NCBI GenBank assembly: GCA_900548855.1
Contig: URMF01000004.1
Location: 48,556-112,555, forward strand
From: an uncultured Eubacteriales bacterium
GTDB taxonomy: Bacteria > Bacillota > Clostridia > Lachnospirales > Lachnospiraceae
Direction of reading: 5' to 3'
Length of the DNA: 64,000 nt
Made by a program: the position numbers and the translations under genes. The notes below the pieces were generated by a model. It saw only the letters and a program-made list of their open reading frames with translations. It searched no databases and was not told the DNA's origin. Positions 45,201 through 54,221 of this stretch are shown here, in pieces (positions within the stretch are counted from its first letter, which is position 1; each line of letters opens with the position of its first letter).

Positions 45201-47019
45201 TGCTAATCTGGTTTATAATACATTTATTCCTTCCATTCAGATGGAGTGTGACACAGACTATTCCAAATGGACGAACAAGAATGTTACCTTTCACACAACG
45301 GTAGGAGATGAAAGGTCTGGTTTAAAAGAGGTAATATACAGGATAAATGGTAAAACTGTTAAAAAGATAACCTTTGACAAACCGGTAAAGTCATATGATT
45401 ATGATATAACAGCCTCTGAGAGTGCAAGCAAGGTAACAGGCTATGGGGTAGAGGTGGAGGTAATCAACAACTGTGGTACAAGTAATATAATAAAACGACA
45501 GGTTTATATTGATAAAGAAAAGCCTAAGGTAATGCTGTCGGGAGTTCGGAATGACACACATTATAGTACCAGTCAGGTGTTTCAGACGGATGTACAGGAT
45601 GTGTCTTATAACAAGACAAAAACAGTTTATGTGATTAGCCGAAAGCTGGATGGTAGAACTTATACTACATCAGCAGCAGTGTTTCATTCCCAGAAATATG
45701 CGGACAGCTGTAATCGAAAGATAATAAAAGAGGGCTTATATAAAATATATGCAATTACTACAGATGGCGCAGGGAATCAGACGATATCCAATCCCATCCG
45801 GTTTGTTATTGACAAGACCTCGCCAAAGGTTGCAGTTTCCGGAATTACAGAGGGCTCCATGAGTGGAACACCGGTGACACTTGATTTTACCTGTGAAGAG
45901 TCTTTTTTCGCAACCAACCAGGTAACGATACAGGTAGAGAAGACGCTAGATGGGGAGACCGTCACGGAGAGAATAACAGGCTTTCCAGTAAATACAAAGA
46001 AAACGGCTATGAGCCATACCTTTTCACAGGACGGAACCTATACCGTCACGATTTCGGCAATAGATAAAGCGGGAAATACTGCCCGTGCTCAGACAATACA
46101 TTTTTCCGTAGACCGGACTAAGCCGGAGATTCGTATAACGGGGACCGGTAATTATGAACAGTGGAGAAAGCCGGCAACCGTACAGTTCAGTGTGGAGGAA
46201 TCCTATTATTCAGGAAATCAGGTTGTGATTACGGGAACCTGCACAGACCTTGACGGTAATGTAAGAGAGGTGCAACTGCCGCAATTTACCAATTCCGGGA
46301 AGCTTAGCAGCTTATCTCAGATATTTCAGGAGGATGGTATTTATTTCTTTGAGATTGTGTCAAAGGATGAGGCGGGTAACCAGGATAGCTGCGAGATTCA
46401 TTTTACAGTGGACCAGACCAGGCCGCAGATTAATAAGGTGGGAAGCTGTGACGGTGAATATTATCAAGAGTTTAAATTGGCAGATACACTGGAGGAAATT
46501 TTTAGGGATTTAACAGTTATTTCTTATCGCATTTTGCTAAACGGTGTGGAATATAACGGAACAGACGAAATTACAGAAGAGGGTAAATATAATTTATATG
46601 TAGAGGTAGAAGATGAATTAGGACACCGTAACAGTGAAAATGTGGAATTTATAATTGACCATACAGCGCCGAAGGTCATTTTTACCGGTGTGAAGGATGG
46701 AGAGAACGTACATGAAAGAGGAGCCGTGACACTCACACTTACCAATACGGAGGATGAGATTACAGCGGTGAGAATGAATGGAGTAGATTATGGTGCGGCA
46801 ACCAGGAGACTTAGCTATTCGGAATATGGCTCCTATCAGATTGAGGTTGATTGCCGGGATAAGGCTGGTAATGCCGTCACAAGAACGGTATATTTTGTGT
46901 ATAGCAATCCGTTGACCATTGCCCTGATGCTGGGAGGAATGGGACTTCTGATTGGTTGTACCTGTATTTGGCTCTGGATTCGGACAAGAAGGAAAGAAGA
47001 GGAAGAAAAGAAGATATGA
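42241..47019 (+). CDS. Giant Ig-like-repeat surface protein with C-terminal membrane anchor
   Basis: The 1592-residue protein has an N-terminal signal sequence or helix (about residues 13-33) and a series of bacterial Ig-like domains. At least twelve domain junctions repeat the pattern F-x-[ID]-D-x-[TAS]-x-P, for example FVIDNTSPEVSI, FYIDHTAPQIT and FIIDHTAPKVIF. Near the C-terminus a membrane helix (GGMGLLIGCTCIWLW, about 1563-1583) precedes a short basic/acidic tail, so it is anchored by a helix, not an LPXTG sorting signal. It ends with its stop overlapping the HAD start. A role in adhesion or as sensor ligand for the kinase locus is inference. Confidence 0.82.
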   Translation: MRSLYSIQQKTITYIMTALLIINLFSGYTKGAVVSAQPVSDLSAEQSVSGEADVAAVTQSLENGIRNNASVPEYSLKVCVMSERKRSSGSNVADKRVVKVIYEVEQWNSNEAYTAYRVVEKDGVKIEEGEIAFDKSDSSGTRQREEVYSIASGNDEGTYNVVYYLKKGSQELEKQTAEFILDETAPEVQIETSSSEDNEFEEKVTYGVTVTEQNFDDCSIVIYVERIAVDGKKEYTLSNKDSELIFENGKKTEIEFEEDGIYTVYTVAKDLAGNGNTTEETKFVIDNTSPEVSITNADDYSLMDGLSFNTEQELLVLKLGVTDLSMSDNAEDCSVTLIKNGVEQSLPSLVWKKDGYTQYTNLSFDANAEDGSYKIIFYAKDKNPKNEGTTQTAEFIIDNIAPVIAITDVKVSYDRQEDEPVEVFAEEGKDVYYLNDDARVSFKVIEQNWSSAQVNVRTMKKGIGQIEPLSPLPMEEPEDITNPQCTMSVVYTDEGRYTTVIQGQDAAGNKSNEHTRYFVIDKMAPEFQIQRMEDGNWSDMENNAAYKDKNGQVLRFSIKDENHNKDSYQIKVTKLTEKNSRPVVTILGNDIEWQEEEDTGTIYFENSSLFREEGRYTVEITGKDKAGNEPVEKTVVTFIVDWTAPVITQAAGSNIADGAYYDRPVTLSYTIREFNVDGAEASIEVTRIYEGKTYHETDDKTGTLILDKTQTQFYYMCSSQGQYTIKIRAKDKAGNEAKQKLSGGGPEEGYTIHFVVDMDRPELAATGVRNQQKTKNPVTVTFRAVDRNHDYNSYNIHVTRSNMDEELEAFDIKGTKLSVYDVDETGWTKSEYASDEQRKFLTERRLQFSKEGIYEITFTGTDRAQNEAQEKKIIFYIDHTAPQITNIRYSDVNGLIWERYHNIYSNKAIMVEFSVKDMVTGVNDQRVSVRVGKAQDPMADTSLFIAHKSAGNRYYVYVPTDLRVNEFDSPITIRAEDVLGNANNITSANLVYNTFIPSIQMECDTDYSKWTNKNVTFHTTVGDERSGLKEVIYRINGKTVKKITFDKPVKSYDYDITASESASKVTGYGVEVEVINNCGTSNIIKRQVYIDKEKPKVMLSGVRNDTHYSTSQVFQTDVQDVSYNKTKTVYVISRKLDGRTYTTSAAVFHSQKYADSCNRKIIKEGLYKIYAITTDGAGNQTISNPIRFVIDKTSPKVAVSGITEGSMSGTPVTLDFTCEESFFATNQVTIQVEKTLDGETVTERITGFPVNTKKTAMSHTFSQDGTYTVTISAIDKAGNTARAQTIHFSVDRTKPEIRITGTGNYEQWRKPATVQFSVEESYYSGNQVVITGTCTDLDGNVREVQLPQFTNSGKLSSLSQIFQEDGIYFFEIVSKDEAGNQDSCEIHFTVDQTRPQINKVGSCDGEYYQEFKLADTLEEIFRDLTVISYRILLNGVEYNGTDEITEEGKYNLYVEVEDELGHRNSENVEFIIDHTAPKVIFTGVKDGENVHERGAVTLTLTNTEDEITAVRMNGVDYGAATRRLSYSEYGSYQIEVDCRDKAGNAVTRTVYFVYSNPLTIALMLGGMGLLIGCTCIWLWIRTRRKEEEEKKI

Positions 47020-47672
47020 TAAAAGCAGTAGTATTTGATATGGATGGAGTGATATTTGACTCAGAGAAGCTATACCGTAAGCACTGGATGATAACGGGAG
47101 AAGAATATAATATACCGGAAATTACTATGAGAGAATTATGTAACAGAATTGCCGGGGCTACAAAGGAACACAATGAAAAGCTGATGAAGTCCTATTTTGG
47201 AGAGGACTTTGATTATAATACATTCCGTGGAAAAACAATGGAGCGCATGGATGAAGATATCCGCCAGAACGGACTGGATTTAAAACCGGGCGTGAAGGAG
47301 TTGTTTCACTTTTTAAAGGAACGTGGTATTAAGATAGGGCTGGCGACTTCTACTATACGGCAGAGAGCGGAGAGAAATCTGCGTAATGCCGGAATTTTGG
47401 AGGAATTTGACCAGATTATATATGGCGGAACTGTGCCAAATGGAAAGCCGGCACCGGATATCTATTTGAAGGCATGTGAAGAGTTGGGGGTAGCCCCTTC
47501 TGAGGCAATGGGAATAGAGGACTCTATCAATGGTGTTAAGTCTGCATCCGGAGCAGGATTGTATACGGTTATGGTGATTGATTTAATTGAACCTACAGAA
47601 GAAATCAGACCGTTGGCAAATCAGATCTATCATTCCCTGTTTGAGATAATTGACCTGCTGCAGGGGGAATAA
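47016..47672 (+). CDS. HAD-family hydrolase, beta-phosphoglucomutase-like
   Basis: The 218-residue enzyme has the HAD motif I FDMDGVIFDSEK (nucleophile and acid aspartates), motif II LATSTIRQRAE, motif III lysine in GGTVPNGKPAPDIY and motif IV MGIEDSINGVKSA. The alpha-helical cap after motif I resembles beta-phosphoglucomutase or sugar-phosphate phosphatases. The substrate is unknown. ATG overlaps the last bases of the Ig-like gene (ATGA), so translation may be coupled, but the function need not be related. Confidence 0.88.
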   Translation: MIKAVVFDMDGVIFDSEKLYRKHWMITGEEYNIPEITMRELCNRIAGATKEHNEKLMKSYFGEDFDYNTFRGKTMERMDEDIRQNGLDLKPGVKELFHFLKERGIKIGLATSTIRQRAERNLRNAGILEEFDQIIYGGTVPNGKPAPDIYLKACEELGVAPSEAMGIEDSINGVKSASGAGLYTVMVIDLIEPTEEIRPLANQIYHSLFEIIDLLQGE

Positions 47673-47749
47673 ATACGGTTTTCTTCTCATATAATTCATT
47701 AAGATGAGCGCAGTGATAAAAATAAAAGCGGTCGCAAGGGAGTGAAGCT

Positions 47750-48112
47750 ATGAGTATTGGAAGAAAATTTGGAATAGTCATAAAGGGATTGATTTTTTCC
47801 TATGCAGTTACGGGAGTGCTGCTGGCAATTCTGGCATTTTTGGTGTTCAAATTTCAGCTTGCGGAATCCATAACGGATATAGCAATTGTTGCAATATATG
47901 TAATTGTAACCTTTTTAGGTGCATTTATTATTGGTAAAAGGGTGAAGGAACAAAAATTTTTATGGGGCTTTTTACTTGGGCTTTTGTATATTTTGATTAT
48001 ATCCATTGTGGCGATTGTCATTGGTCAGGCGTTTCATGTGGTAAGCACTGCGAATCTCACAACAGCGGCGCTTTGCATTGGTGGAGGACTTTTAGGAGGT
48101 ATGCTCAGTTAA
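47750..48112 (+). CDS. TIGR04086-type membrane protein
   Basis: The 120-residue protein has four membrane helices arranged as in TIGR04086, a family found beside SCIFF and Sec genes in Clostridia, ending LTTAALCIGGGLLGGMLS. Its function is unknown. It starts at ATG 47750, with GGGAGTGAAGCT upstream. The neighbouring SCIFF gene supports the assignment. Confidence 0.78.
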   Translation: MSIGRKFGIVIKGLIFSYAVTGVLLAILAFLVFKFQLAESITDIAIVAIYVIVTFLGAFIIGKRVKEQKFLWGFLLGLLYILIISIVAIVIGQAFHVVSTANLTTAALCIGGGLLGGMLS

Positions 48113-48244
48113 TCGTTGACCTTAGAAAAACCTTATGGTATACTATACCACAAATGCGAAAGATTTATCTTTTATTTGCAGAGTTGCATTTCTGTCAGGT
48201 AGGAGAGAGAACACACGAATTATTATGAATGTGAGGTAAGGAAA

Positions 48245-48385
48245 ATGAAACATATTAAAACATTGACAGACAAGACATTAAAGAGCACAATGGAAAAAGG
48301 CGGATGTGGAGAGTGCCAGACTTCATGCCAGTCAGCCTGCAAGACCTCTTGTACTGTCGGTAACCAGACATGTGAGAACAAATAA
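48245..48385 (+). CDS. scfA: SCIFF ribosomally made peptide precursor
   Basis: The 46-residue peptide starts MKHIKTLTDKTLKSTMEKGG and has exactly six cysteines (C21, C24, C28, C32, C36, C43) in its last 26 residues, the six-cysteine-in-forty-five (SCIFF) pattern. Its radical-SAM maturase makes thioether cross-links between cysteine and a neighbouring residue such as threonine. The gene is short and easy to overlook; GAGGTAAGGAA gives it a fair ribosome site. SCIFF is nearly universal in Clostridia, but its role is not established. Confidence 0.93.
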   Translation: MKHIKTLTDKTLKSTMEKGGCGECQTSCQSACKTSCTVGNQTCENK

Positions 48386-48410
48386 TGTGATTCTGTCAGA
48401 AGAAAAGAAT

Positions 48411-48442
48411 AAAGAGGACTGCTGCAAGCGGCTGTCCTCTTT
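48411..48442 (+). terminator. Attenuator hairpin between SCIFF and its maturase
   Basis: AAAGAGGAC (48411-48419) pairs with GTCCTCTTT (48434-48442). It may lower maturase expression relative to the peptide. Confidence 0.6.
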
Positions 48443-48505
48443 CGTTTGCGTTGCTTCCAGAGATGGGATTGCAGTATTTGTTAACGCAGCGTAGAAGGAG
48501 TTAAA

Positions 48506-49873
48506 GTGATACATCAGTATAAAAACAATGGGTATAACATCGTACTGGATGTCTGTAGTGGTTCCGTCCATGTTGTAGATGATATCGTATATGATGTAAT
48601 TGCCCTGTATGAAGAATTTAATCAGGATGAGATTGTCAGTAAGCTTTCCCAGTATCCGGAAAAAGAGATACTTGAGGCCTGTGAAGAGATACATGCATTG
48701 AAGGAGGCCGGGCAGCTATTTACGGAAGATGTTTACCGGGATGCAATTATTGATTTTAAGCAGAGAAAGACAGTGGTAAAGGCACTGTGCCTGCATATTG
48801 CTCATGATTGCAATCTTGCCTGCAAATATTGCTTTGCAGAGGAAGGAGAATACCACGGTGCCCGTTCTTTAATGAGTTACGAGGTTGGCAGGAAGGCTTT
48901 GGATTTCCTGATTGCCAATTCCGGTAACAGAGTGAATTTGGAAGTGGATTTTTTCGGCGGAGAGCCTCTTATGAACTTCCAGGTGGTGAAGGACTTAGTT
49001 GCATACGGCAGAAGTCAGGAAAAGGAACATAACAAAAAGTTCCGGTTTACCCTTACAACCAATGGAATGCTTCTGACGGATGAGGTTATGGAGTTTGCCA
49101 ACAGAGAGATGGCAAATGTGGTGCTGAGTGTGGATGGGCGGAAGGAAGTCCATGATTTCATGCGGCCCACCAGGAATGGCAAGGGAAGCTATGATTTAAT
49201 TATTGATAAATTTAAAAAAATGGCAGAGCTGAGAAATCAGACCAATTATTATGTAAGGGGGACATTTACCCATTATAATCTTGATTTTTCAAAAGATGTT
49301 TTACATCTGGCAGACCTGGGATTTAAACAAATCTCAGCGGAGCCTGTGGTGGCGCCGGATACACAGCCCTATGCAATTAAAGAAGAAGATTTGCCGAAGC
49401 TGTTTGAGGAATATGATTTGTTAGCCCGGGAGATGGTAGAAAGAGAAAAGGCTGGAAAGGGATTTAACTTCTTCCATTTTATGATAGATTTAACAGGTGG
49501 TCCGTGTCTTTATAAAAGACTTTCCGGATGTGGTTCTGGAACGGAATACTTGGCGGTTTCACCTTGTGGAGATTTGTATCCATGCCATCAGTTTGTCGGT
49601 ATGGAGGAATTCAAGCTGGGCAATGTGGATACCGGTATTGAAAAGAAAGACCTGGTAGACGAATTTAAGCTTTGTAATGTATATGCAAAGGATAAATGTA
49701 AGGACTGTTTTGCAAGATTCTACTGTAGTGGAGGCTGTGCGGCAAACGCATACAATTTTCATGGCAATCTGCTGGATGCCTATGATGTTGGCTGTGAGCT
49801 GGAGCGCAAGCGTGTAGAATGTGCAATTATGATAAAAGCAGCGCTGGCTGACATATGCAAAGAAGGAGAGTAA
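48506..49873 (+). CDS. scfB: SCIFF maturase, radical SAM/SPASM protein
   Basis: The 455-residue enzyme has a small N-terminal peptide-recognition domain and a radical SAM core with C102xxxC106xxC109 in HDCNLACKYCF, which binds the 4Fe-4S cluster and S-adenosylmethionine. The C-terminal SPASM domain carries many cysteines for extra clusters (CGSGTEYLAVSPCGDLYPC and CKDCFARFYCSGGC). It cross-links the SCIFF peptide encoded 120 bases upstream. The start is GTG 48506 after GAAGGAG. Length and context match the family. Confidence 0.94.
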   Translation: MIHQYKNNGYNIVLDVCSGSVHVVDDIVYDVIALYEEFNQDEIVSKLSQYPEKEILEACEEIHALKEAGQLFTEDVYRDAIIDFKQRKTVVKALCLHIAHDCNLACKYCFAEEGEYHGARSLMSYEVGRKALDFLIANSGNRVNLEVDFFGGEPLMNFQVVKDLVAYGRSQEKEHNKKFRFTLTTNGMLLTDEVMEFANREMANVVLSVDGRKEVHDFMRPTRNGKGSYDLIIDKFKKMAELRNQTNYYVRGTFTHYNLDFSKDVLHLADLGFKQISAEPVVAPDTQPYAIKEEDLPKLFEEYDLLAREMVEREKAGKGFNFFHFMIDLTGGPCLYKRLSGCGSGTEYLAVSPCGDLYPCHQFVGMEEFKLGNVDTGIEKKDLVDEFKLCNVYAKDKCKDCFARFYCSGGCAANAYNFHGNLLDAYDVGCELERKRVECAIMIKAALADICKEGE

Positions 49874-49878
49874 TAAGG

Positions 49879-52110
49879 ATGAAAAAGGTAACGAGAAACA
49901 GTGTGCTGACGCTGCTGGTATTTGTTATAGCGTTGGCATTAGGCACTTATACAACCGTTCAGGGTCTTGGCAAGCATCATATCGGTAAGGCAGAAAATAT
50001 TATCTTAGGTCTGGATCTTGCCGGAGGTGTCAGCATTACGTATGAGATTGAGGAGGACAATCCGACGGAACAGGAGATTAACGATACGGTTGACCGTCTG
50101 CAGCAACGTGCAGATACTTATTCTACAGACAGTAATGTGTACAAGGAGGGCTCTAACCGTATCAGTATTGAAATTCCGGGTGTAACGGATGCCAATAAAA
50201 TTTTGGAGGATATGGGTAAGCCGGGTGCATTGGAATTTTTAGATGAGGATAATTATGCAAAGTTTGCTGCCGGAGAGGAATATGAGGTTGTGTTAAGCGG
50301 CTCTGATATTAAGAACGCCGGCGCAACAATTGATAATTCCGGAACGGTTAAAGAATATGTGGTAGAGCTTGCATTTAACGATGAGGGAACAAAGAAATTT
50401 GCAGAGGCAACTGCTGCAAATATTGGTAAGCCGATTTATATTATTTATGATGGGGAAGTTGCTTCTGCGCCGATTGTCCAGTCTGAAATTACTGGAGGAA
50501 GCGCAGTCATAAATGGTATGGACGATGATGAGGAAGCGGAAAGACTTGCCCAGACCATCCGTATCGGAGCACTTCCGTTAACTCTTAAGGAGCTGCGTTC
50601 CAATGTAGTGGGAGCTACCTTAGGTAAGGATGCTTTAAGTACATCATTAAAGGCCGGTGCAATCGGTATGGCAATTGTGGCAGTGATTATGATTGCGGTT
50701 TATCTGCTTCCAGGTGTAGTTTCTGTTTTTGCGTTAATTGCATATGTTGTATTGACTCTGCTTTGCCTGAATGGATTTAATGCCAGTCTTACACTTCCGG
50801 GTCTTGCCGGTATTGTGCTGTCAATCGGAATGGCTGTGGATGCAAATGTTATTATCTTTACACGTATAAAGGAAGAAATAGGTGCAGGCGCTACTGTTAA
50901 GAGTGCCATTGACGCAGGCTTTAACAAGGCATTGTCGGCTATTTTAGACAGTAACATTACAACCTTGATTGCTTCTGTTGTTTTGTACATTATGGGTACT
51001 GGTACAATTAAGGGTTTTGCTTTAACCCTTGGAATTGGTATTGTATTGTCCATGTTCACTGCCTTGTTTGTGACAAAGAATCTGTTAAAGGCTGTATATA
51101 CGTTAGGCTTGAAGAATCCGAAGCTCTATGGCGCGAAAAAGGATTCAAAGGTTCACGATTATGTTAAGTTCAGCCGGATTGCATATATAATTTCTTTTGT
51201 TGCCATTGCAGCTGGTTTAATTGCATTGCCTGTGTTTAAATCTAAGACAGGCTCTGCCCTCAATTATAATCTGGAGTTTACCGGCGGTACTGCTATGACA
51301 GTGGATTTTGAGGAGTATTATGATTTAGATGCTGCAGAAAGCAAGATTCTTCCGGTTATAGCGGATGCAGCAGATGTATCAGATTCCAGAATCCAGGTAC
51401 AGAATGTAAAGGGAACAAATGAGATTGTGTTTAAGACTGCAGAGCTCACAGTTGCACAGCGGGATGCAGTAGAAGAGGCACTTCGTACAAACTTTAAGGT
51501 GAAGGAATTTGAAATTGAGAATATTAGTTCCACGATTAGCAGCGAAATGCAGCGAAATGCTATTATTTCCGTATTGATTTCAACCGTGCTGATGCTGATT
51601 TATATTGCGGTGAGATTTAGTGATGTGAAATTTGGCGCGGCAGCAGTTATAGCGTTATTGCATGATGTGTTGGTGGTATTCGCCATTTATTCCATTGGAA
51701 GATTATCTGTCGGTAATACATTTATTGCTTGTATGCTGACCATAGTGGGTTACTCCATTAATGCGACAATTATCATATTTGATCGTATTCGTGAGAATCT
51801 GGTTACTATGAATGGAAAGGGAGAAACTTACGCAAATATTGTAAATACATCTATATCCCAGACTTTTACGAGAACCATTTATTCATCCCTGACAACTTTT
51901 GTTATGGTGTTTGTATTATATATTATGGGTGTAACATCTATTAAAGAATTTGCTTTGACGTTGATGAGTGGTATAATCTGTGGTGCCTACTCTTCCGTAT
52001 GTATTACCGGACCATTATGGTATATGTTTAAGACCAAAATGGGTAAAGAGGAAAAGAATTCCGGAAGCAAGAAAAAAGGGATTACTAAGAAAGATGCAAA
52101 GAAGGCATAG
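49879..52110 (+). CDS. secDF: Protein translocase subunit SecDF (fused)
   Basis: The 743-residue protein unites SecD (residues ~1-430) and SecF (~440-743), accessory subunits that use the proton motive force to pull secreted proteins through SecYEG. SecD shows LGLDLAGGVSITYEI and GMAVDANVIIFTRIKEE. SecF shows NLEFTGGTAMTVDF and INATIIIFDRIREN. About twelve helices are expected. The fusion is known in Firmicutes. ATG 49879 follows GGAGAGTAATAAGG, five bases after the maturase stop. Confidence 0.95.
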   Translation: MKKVTRNSVLTLLVFVIALALGTYTTVQGLGKHHIGKAENIILGLDLAGGVSITYEIEEDNPTEQEINDTVDRLQQRADTYSTDSNVYKEGSNRISIEIPGVTDANKILEDMGKPGALEFLDEDNYAKFAAGEEYEVVLSGSDIKNAGATIDNSGTVKEYVVELAFNDEGTKKFAEATAANIGKPIYIIYDGEVASAPIVQSEITGGSAVINGMDDDEEAERLAQTIRIGALPLTLKELRSNVVGATLGKDALSTSLKAGAIGMAIVAVIMIAVYLLPGVVSVFALIAYVVLTLLCLNGFNASLTLPGLAGIVLSIGMAVDANVIIFTRIKEEIGAGATVKSAIDAGFNKALSAILDSNITTLIASVVLYIMGTGTIKGFALTLGIGIVLSMFTALFVTKNLLKAVYTLGLKNPKLYGAKKDSKVHDYVKFSRIAYIISFVAIAAGLIALPVFKSKTGSALNYNLEFTGGTAMTVDFEEYYDLDAAESKILPVIADAADVSDSRIQVQNVKGTNEIVFKTAELTVAQRDAVEEALRTNFKVKEFEIENISSTISSEMQRNAIISVLISTVLMLIYIAVRFSDVKFGAAAVIALLHDVLVVFAIYSIGRLSVGNTFIACMLTIVGYSINATIIIFDRIRENLVTMNGKGETYANIVNTSISQTFTRTIYSSLTTFVMVFVLYIMGVTSIKEFALTLMSGIICGAYSSVCITGPLWYMFKTKMGKEEKNSGSKKKGITKKDAKKA

Positions 52111-52124
52111 AAATGAAAAAGATG

Positions 52125-52149
52125 GGGACATGGCGGATAACCATGTCCC
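52125..52149 (+). terminator. Hairpin between secDF and recJ
   Basis: GGGACATGG (52125-52133) pairs with CCATGTCCC (52141-52149) over nine bases; no T-run follows. Confidence 0.5.
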
Positions 52150-52192
52150 TATCATAGTTATATGTGTATTAAGGAAATAGGAGTTATCTGGT

Positions 52193-53977
52193 ATGGCAGA
52201 ACAGAACTGGGTTATAAGGACAAAGCGGGCTGATTTTGACGCCCTTGGTAAACAATTTCATATCAATCCTGTGGTGGCAAGGATTTTGGTGAATAGAGGT
52301 TTAGAGGAATCCCAGTTTGAAACCTTTCTTCATCCGGAGCTTGACAAGCTGCACGACCCTTTTTTAATGGAGGATATGAACCAGGCAGTCCGCATTATCT
52401 GCCATGATGTTGAAGAGGGGCATCCCATACGGATAGTTTCGGATTATGATGTGGATGGAGTGATGTCAAACTATATTCTTTATAAGGGACTCCGGCGGAT
52501 TGGTGCCGATGTGGATTATGTGATTCCACATCGTATAAAGGATGGGTATGGCATTAATGAGGAAATTATAGAAAAGGCTGTGGAGGATGGTATTCATACC
52601 ATAGTAACCTGTGATAATGGCATTTCTGCCAATGCAGCTTTAGCAAAAGCGAAGGAGTCCGGGCTTGCTGTGGTGGTCAGCGACCATCATCAGATACCGT
52701 ATATTACAGATGGAGATAACAGGCAGTATATTTTACCACCGGCTGATGTGATTCTGAATCCGAAAAAAGAAAGCTGCAGTTATCCCTTTGATGACCTTTG
52801 TGGAGCCGGTGTGGCTTATAAGCTGGTGGAAGCCTTGTTCATAAAAAGAGATATTCCCAAGGAAGAAATTTATCAGTTTTTGGAATTTGTTGCAATTGCC
52901 ACTATATGTGATGTGGTATCTCTGACAGACGAGAATCGCATTTTTGTAGTGCACGGGTTGGAGAGGCTGAATCATTCGGAAAATAAGGGCCTTCGGGCTT
53001 TGATTGGCGCCAATGCGCTATCGGATGTGACAATTGATGCGTATCATGTAGGATTTAAGCTGGGACCGTGCATTAACGCTTCCGGAAGACTGGAAAGCGC
53101 CATCGCTTCCATGGAGCTGTTGGTGGAAGAGGATACAGAGAAAGCGATTGCAAAGGCAGATGCAATATATACAGTGAATGAAGAGCGCAAAGAGATGACA
53201 ATCCGGGGTGTAGAAGCGGCAGAAGCATTTTTGCAGGATGCACAGGAAATGAAAGTGTTTGTGATTTATCTTCCGGACTGTCATGAGAGCCTGGCCGGTA
53301 TCATAGCAGGCAGAATCCGGGAAAAGTTCCATCATCCGGTGCTGGTTTTGGTAGACAGTGATGAAGCGGGAGTTCTGAAGGGCTCTGGGCGTTCCATAGA
53401 AGAATATCATATGTTTGAGGCATTGCAGAAGTGCAGTGGTTTGCTGTTAAAGTTTGGTGGGCATGCCATGGCGGCTGGATTTTCCTTAAGCAAGGAGAAT
53501 CTGGAAGCGTTTACCAGACAGATAAACGAGAACTGTGAATTGTCCGGGGATGCATTTATTCCCAAGGTGCGGATTGATGTTCCTATGCCAATGTCCTATA
53601 TCACGGAGGAGTTGATAGAAGAAATTGATGCATTGGCACCATTTGGGAAGGGGAATGAGAAGCCGGTTTTTGCGCAGAAGGAATTAAATGTAATTTCGGC
53701 AAAAATATTGGGCAAAGACAGAAATGTGGTAAAGGTAACCCTGGAGAGCAGCGATGGATGTGTTGGAGAGGGCATATATTTTAATGCCCAGGAATTTTCA
53801 GATAACATTATTGAATGGTTTGGTCAGGAAGAATACGATAAGATGATGCATGGCTGGCTGAATAATGTTGTTCTTAATATAGTGTATTATCCTTCTATTA
53901 ATGAATTTAATGGAAACCGGTCAATACAGCTGCAGATTAAACGGTATGCCATGGCTGCAGTGCGAGAAGTGCTGTAG
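52193..53977 (+). CDS. recJ: Single-stranded-DNA-specific exonuclease RecJ
   Basis: The 594-residue DHH-family enzyme degrades single-stranded DNA 5' to 3' in repair. Motifs: SDYDVDGVMSNYIL, VVSDHHQIP (the DHH signature) and CGAGVAYKL in domain 1, then the DHHA1 region with LKGSGRSIEEYHMFEAL and FGGHAMAAGFSL. Length is normal for Firmicutes RecJ without a long C-terminal extension. ATG 52193 is preceded by a moderate site (AAATAGGAG). Confidence 0.93.
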   Translation: MAEQNWVIRTKRADFDALGKQFHINPVVARILVNRGLEESQFETFLHPELDKLHDPFLMEDMNQAVRIICHDVEEGHPIRIVSDYDVDGVMSNYILYKGLRRIGADVDYVIPHRIKDGYGINEEIIEKAVEDGIHTIVTCDNGISANAALAKAKESGLAVVVSDHHQIPYITDGDNRQYILPPADVILNPKKESCSYPFDDLCGAGVAYKLVEALFIKRDIPKEEIYQFLEFVAIATICDVVSLTDENRIFVVHGLERLNHSENKGLRALIGANALSDVTIDAYHVGFKLGPCINASGRLESAIASMELLVEEDTEKAIAKADAIYTVNEERKEMTIRGVEAAEAFLQDAQEMKVFVIYLPDCHESLAGIIAGRIREKFHHPVLVLVDSDEAGVLKGSGRSIEEYHMFEALQKCSGLLLKFGGHAMAAGFSLSKENLEAFTRQINENCELSGDAFIPKVRIDVPMPMSYITEELIEEIDALAPFGKGNEKPVFAQKELNVISAKILGKDRNVVKVTLESSDGCVGEGIYFNAQEFSDNIIEWFGQEEYDKMMHGWLNNVVLNIVYYPSINEFNGNRSIQLQIKRYAMAAVREVL

Positions 53978-54221
53978 ATATAAAGCAGAAATAATAGAAA
54001 CATTTACCGATAAGAAACTAAATGAATCACATTTTTATGGCATATTTTACAAAAATTAAAAATGTTTGAAAATAAGAGTTACATCTATTAAGATATAGGA
54101 TATACTTATATCATTATGTATAAGGAGTATGCTTGTATTTTACTGCTATGTAAGTACTTGGAGCATATTTATGGGAAAGAATATACAGTATGAAAGATAA
54201 AATGGAAAAGAAGGTGAGCAA

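Noticed and set aside
48306..48494. Alternative frame overlapping the SCIFF peptide
   Set aside because: The SCIFF frame has a start, a ribosome site and the diagnostic six-cysteine pattern; the other frame has none.
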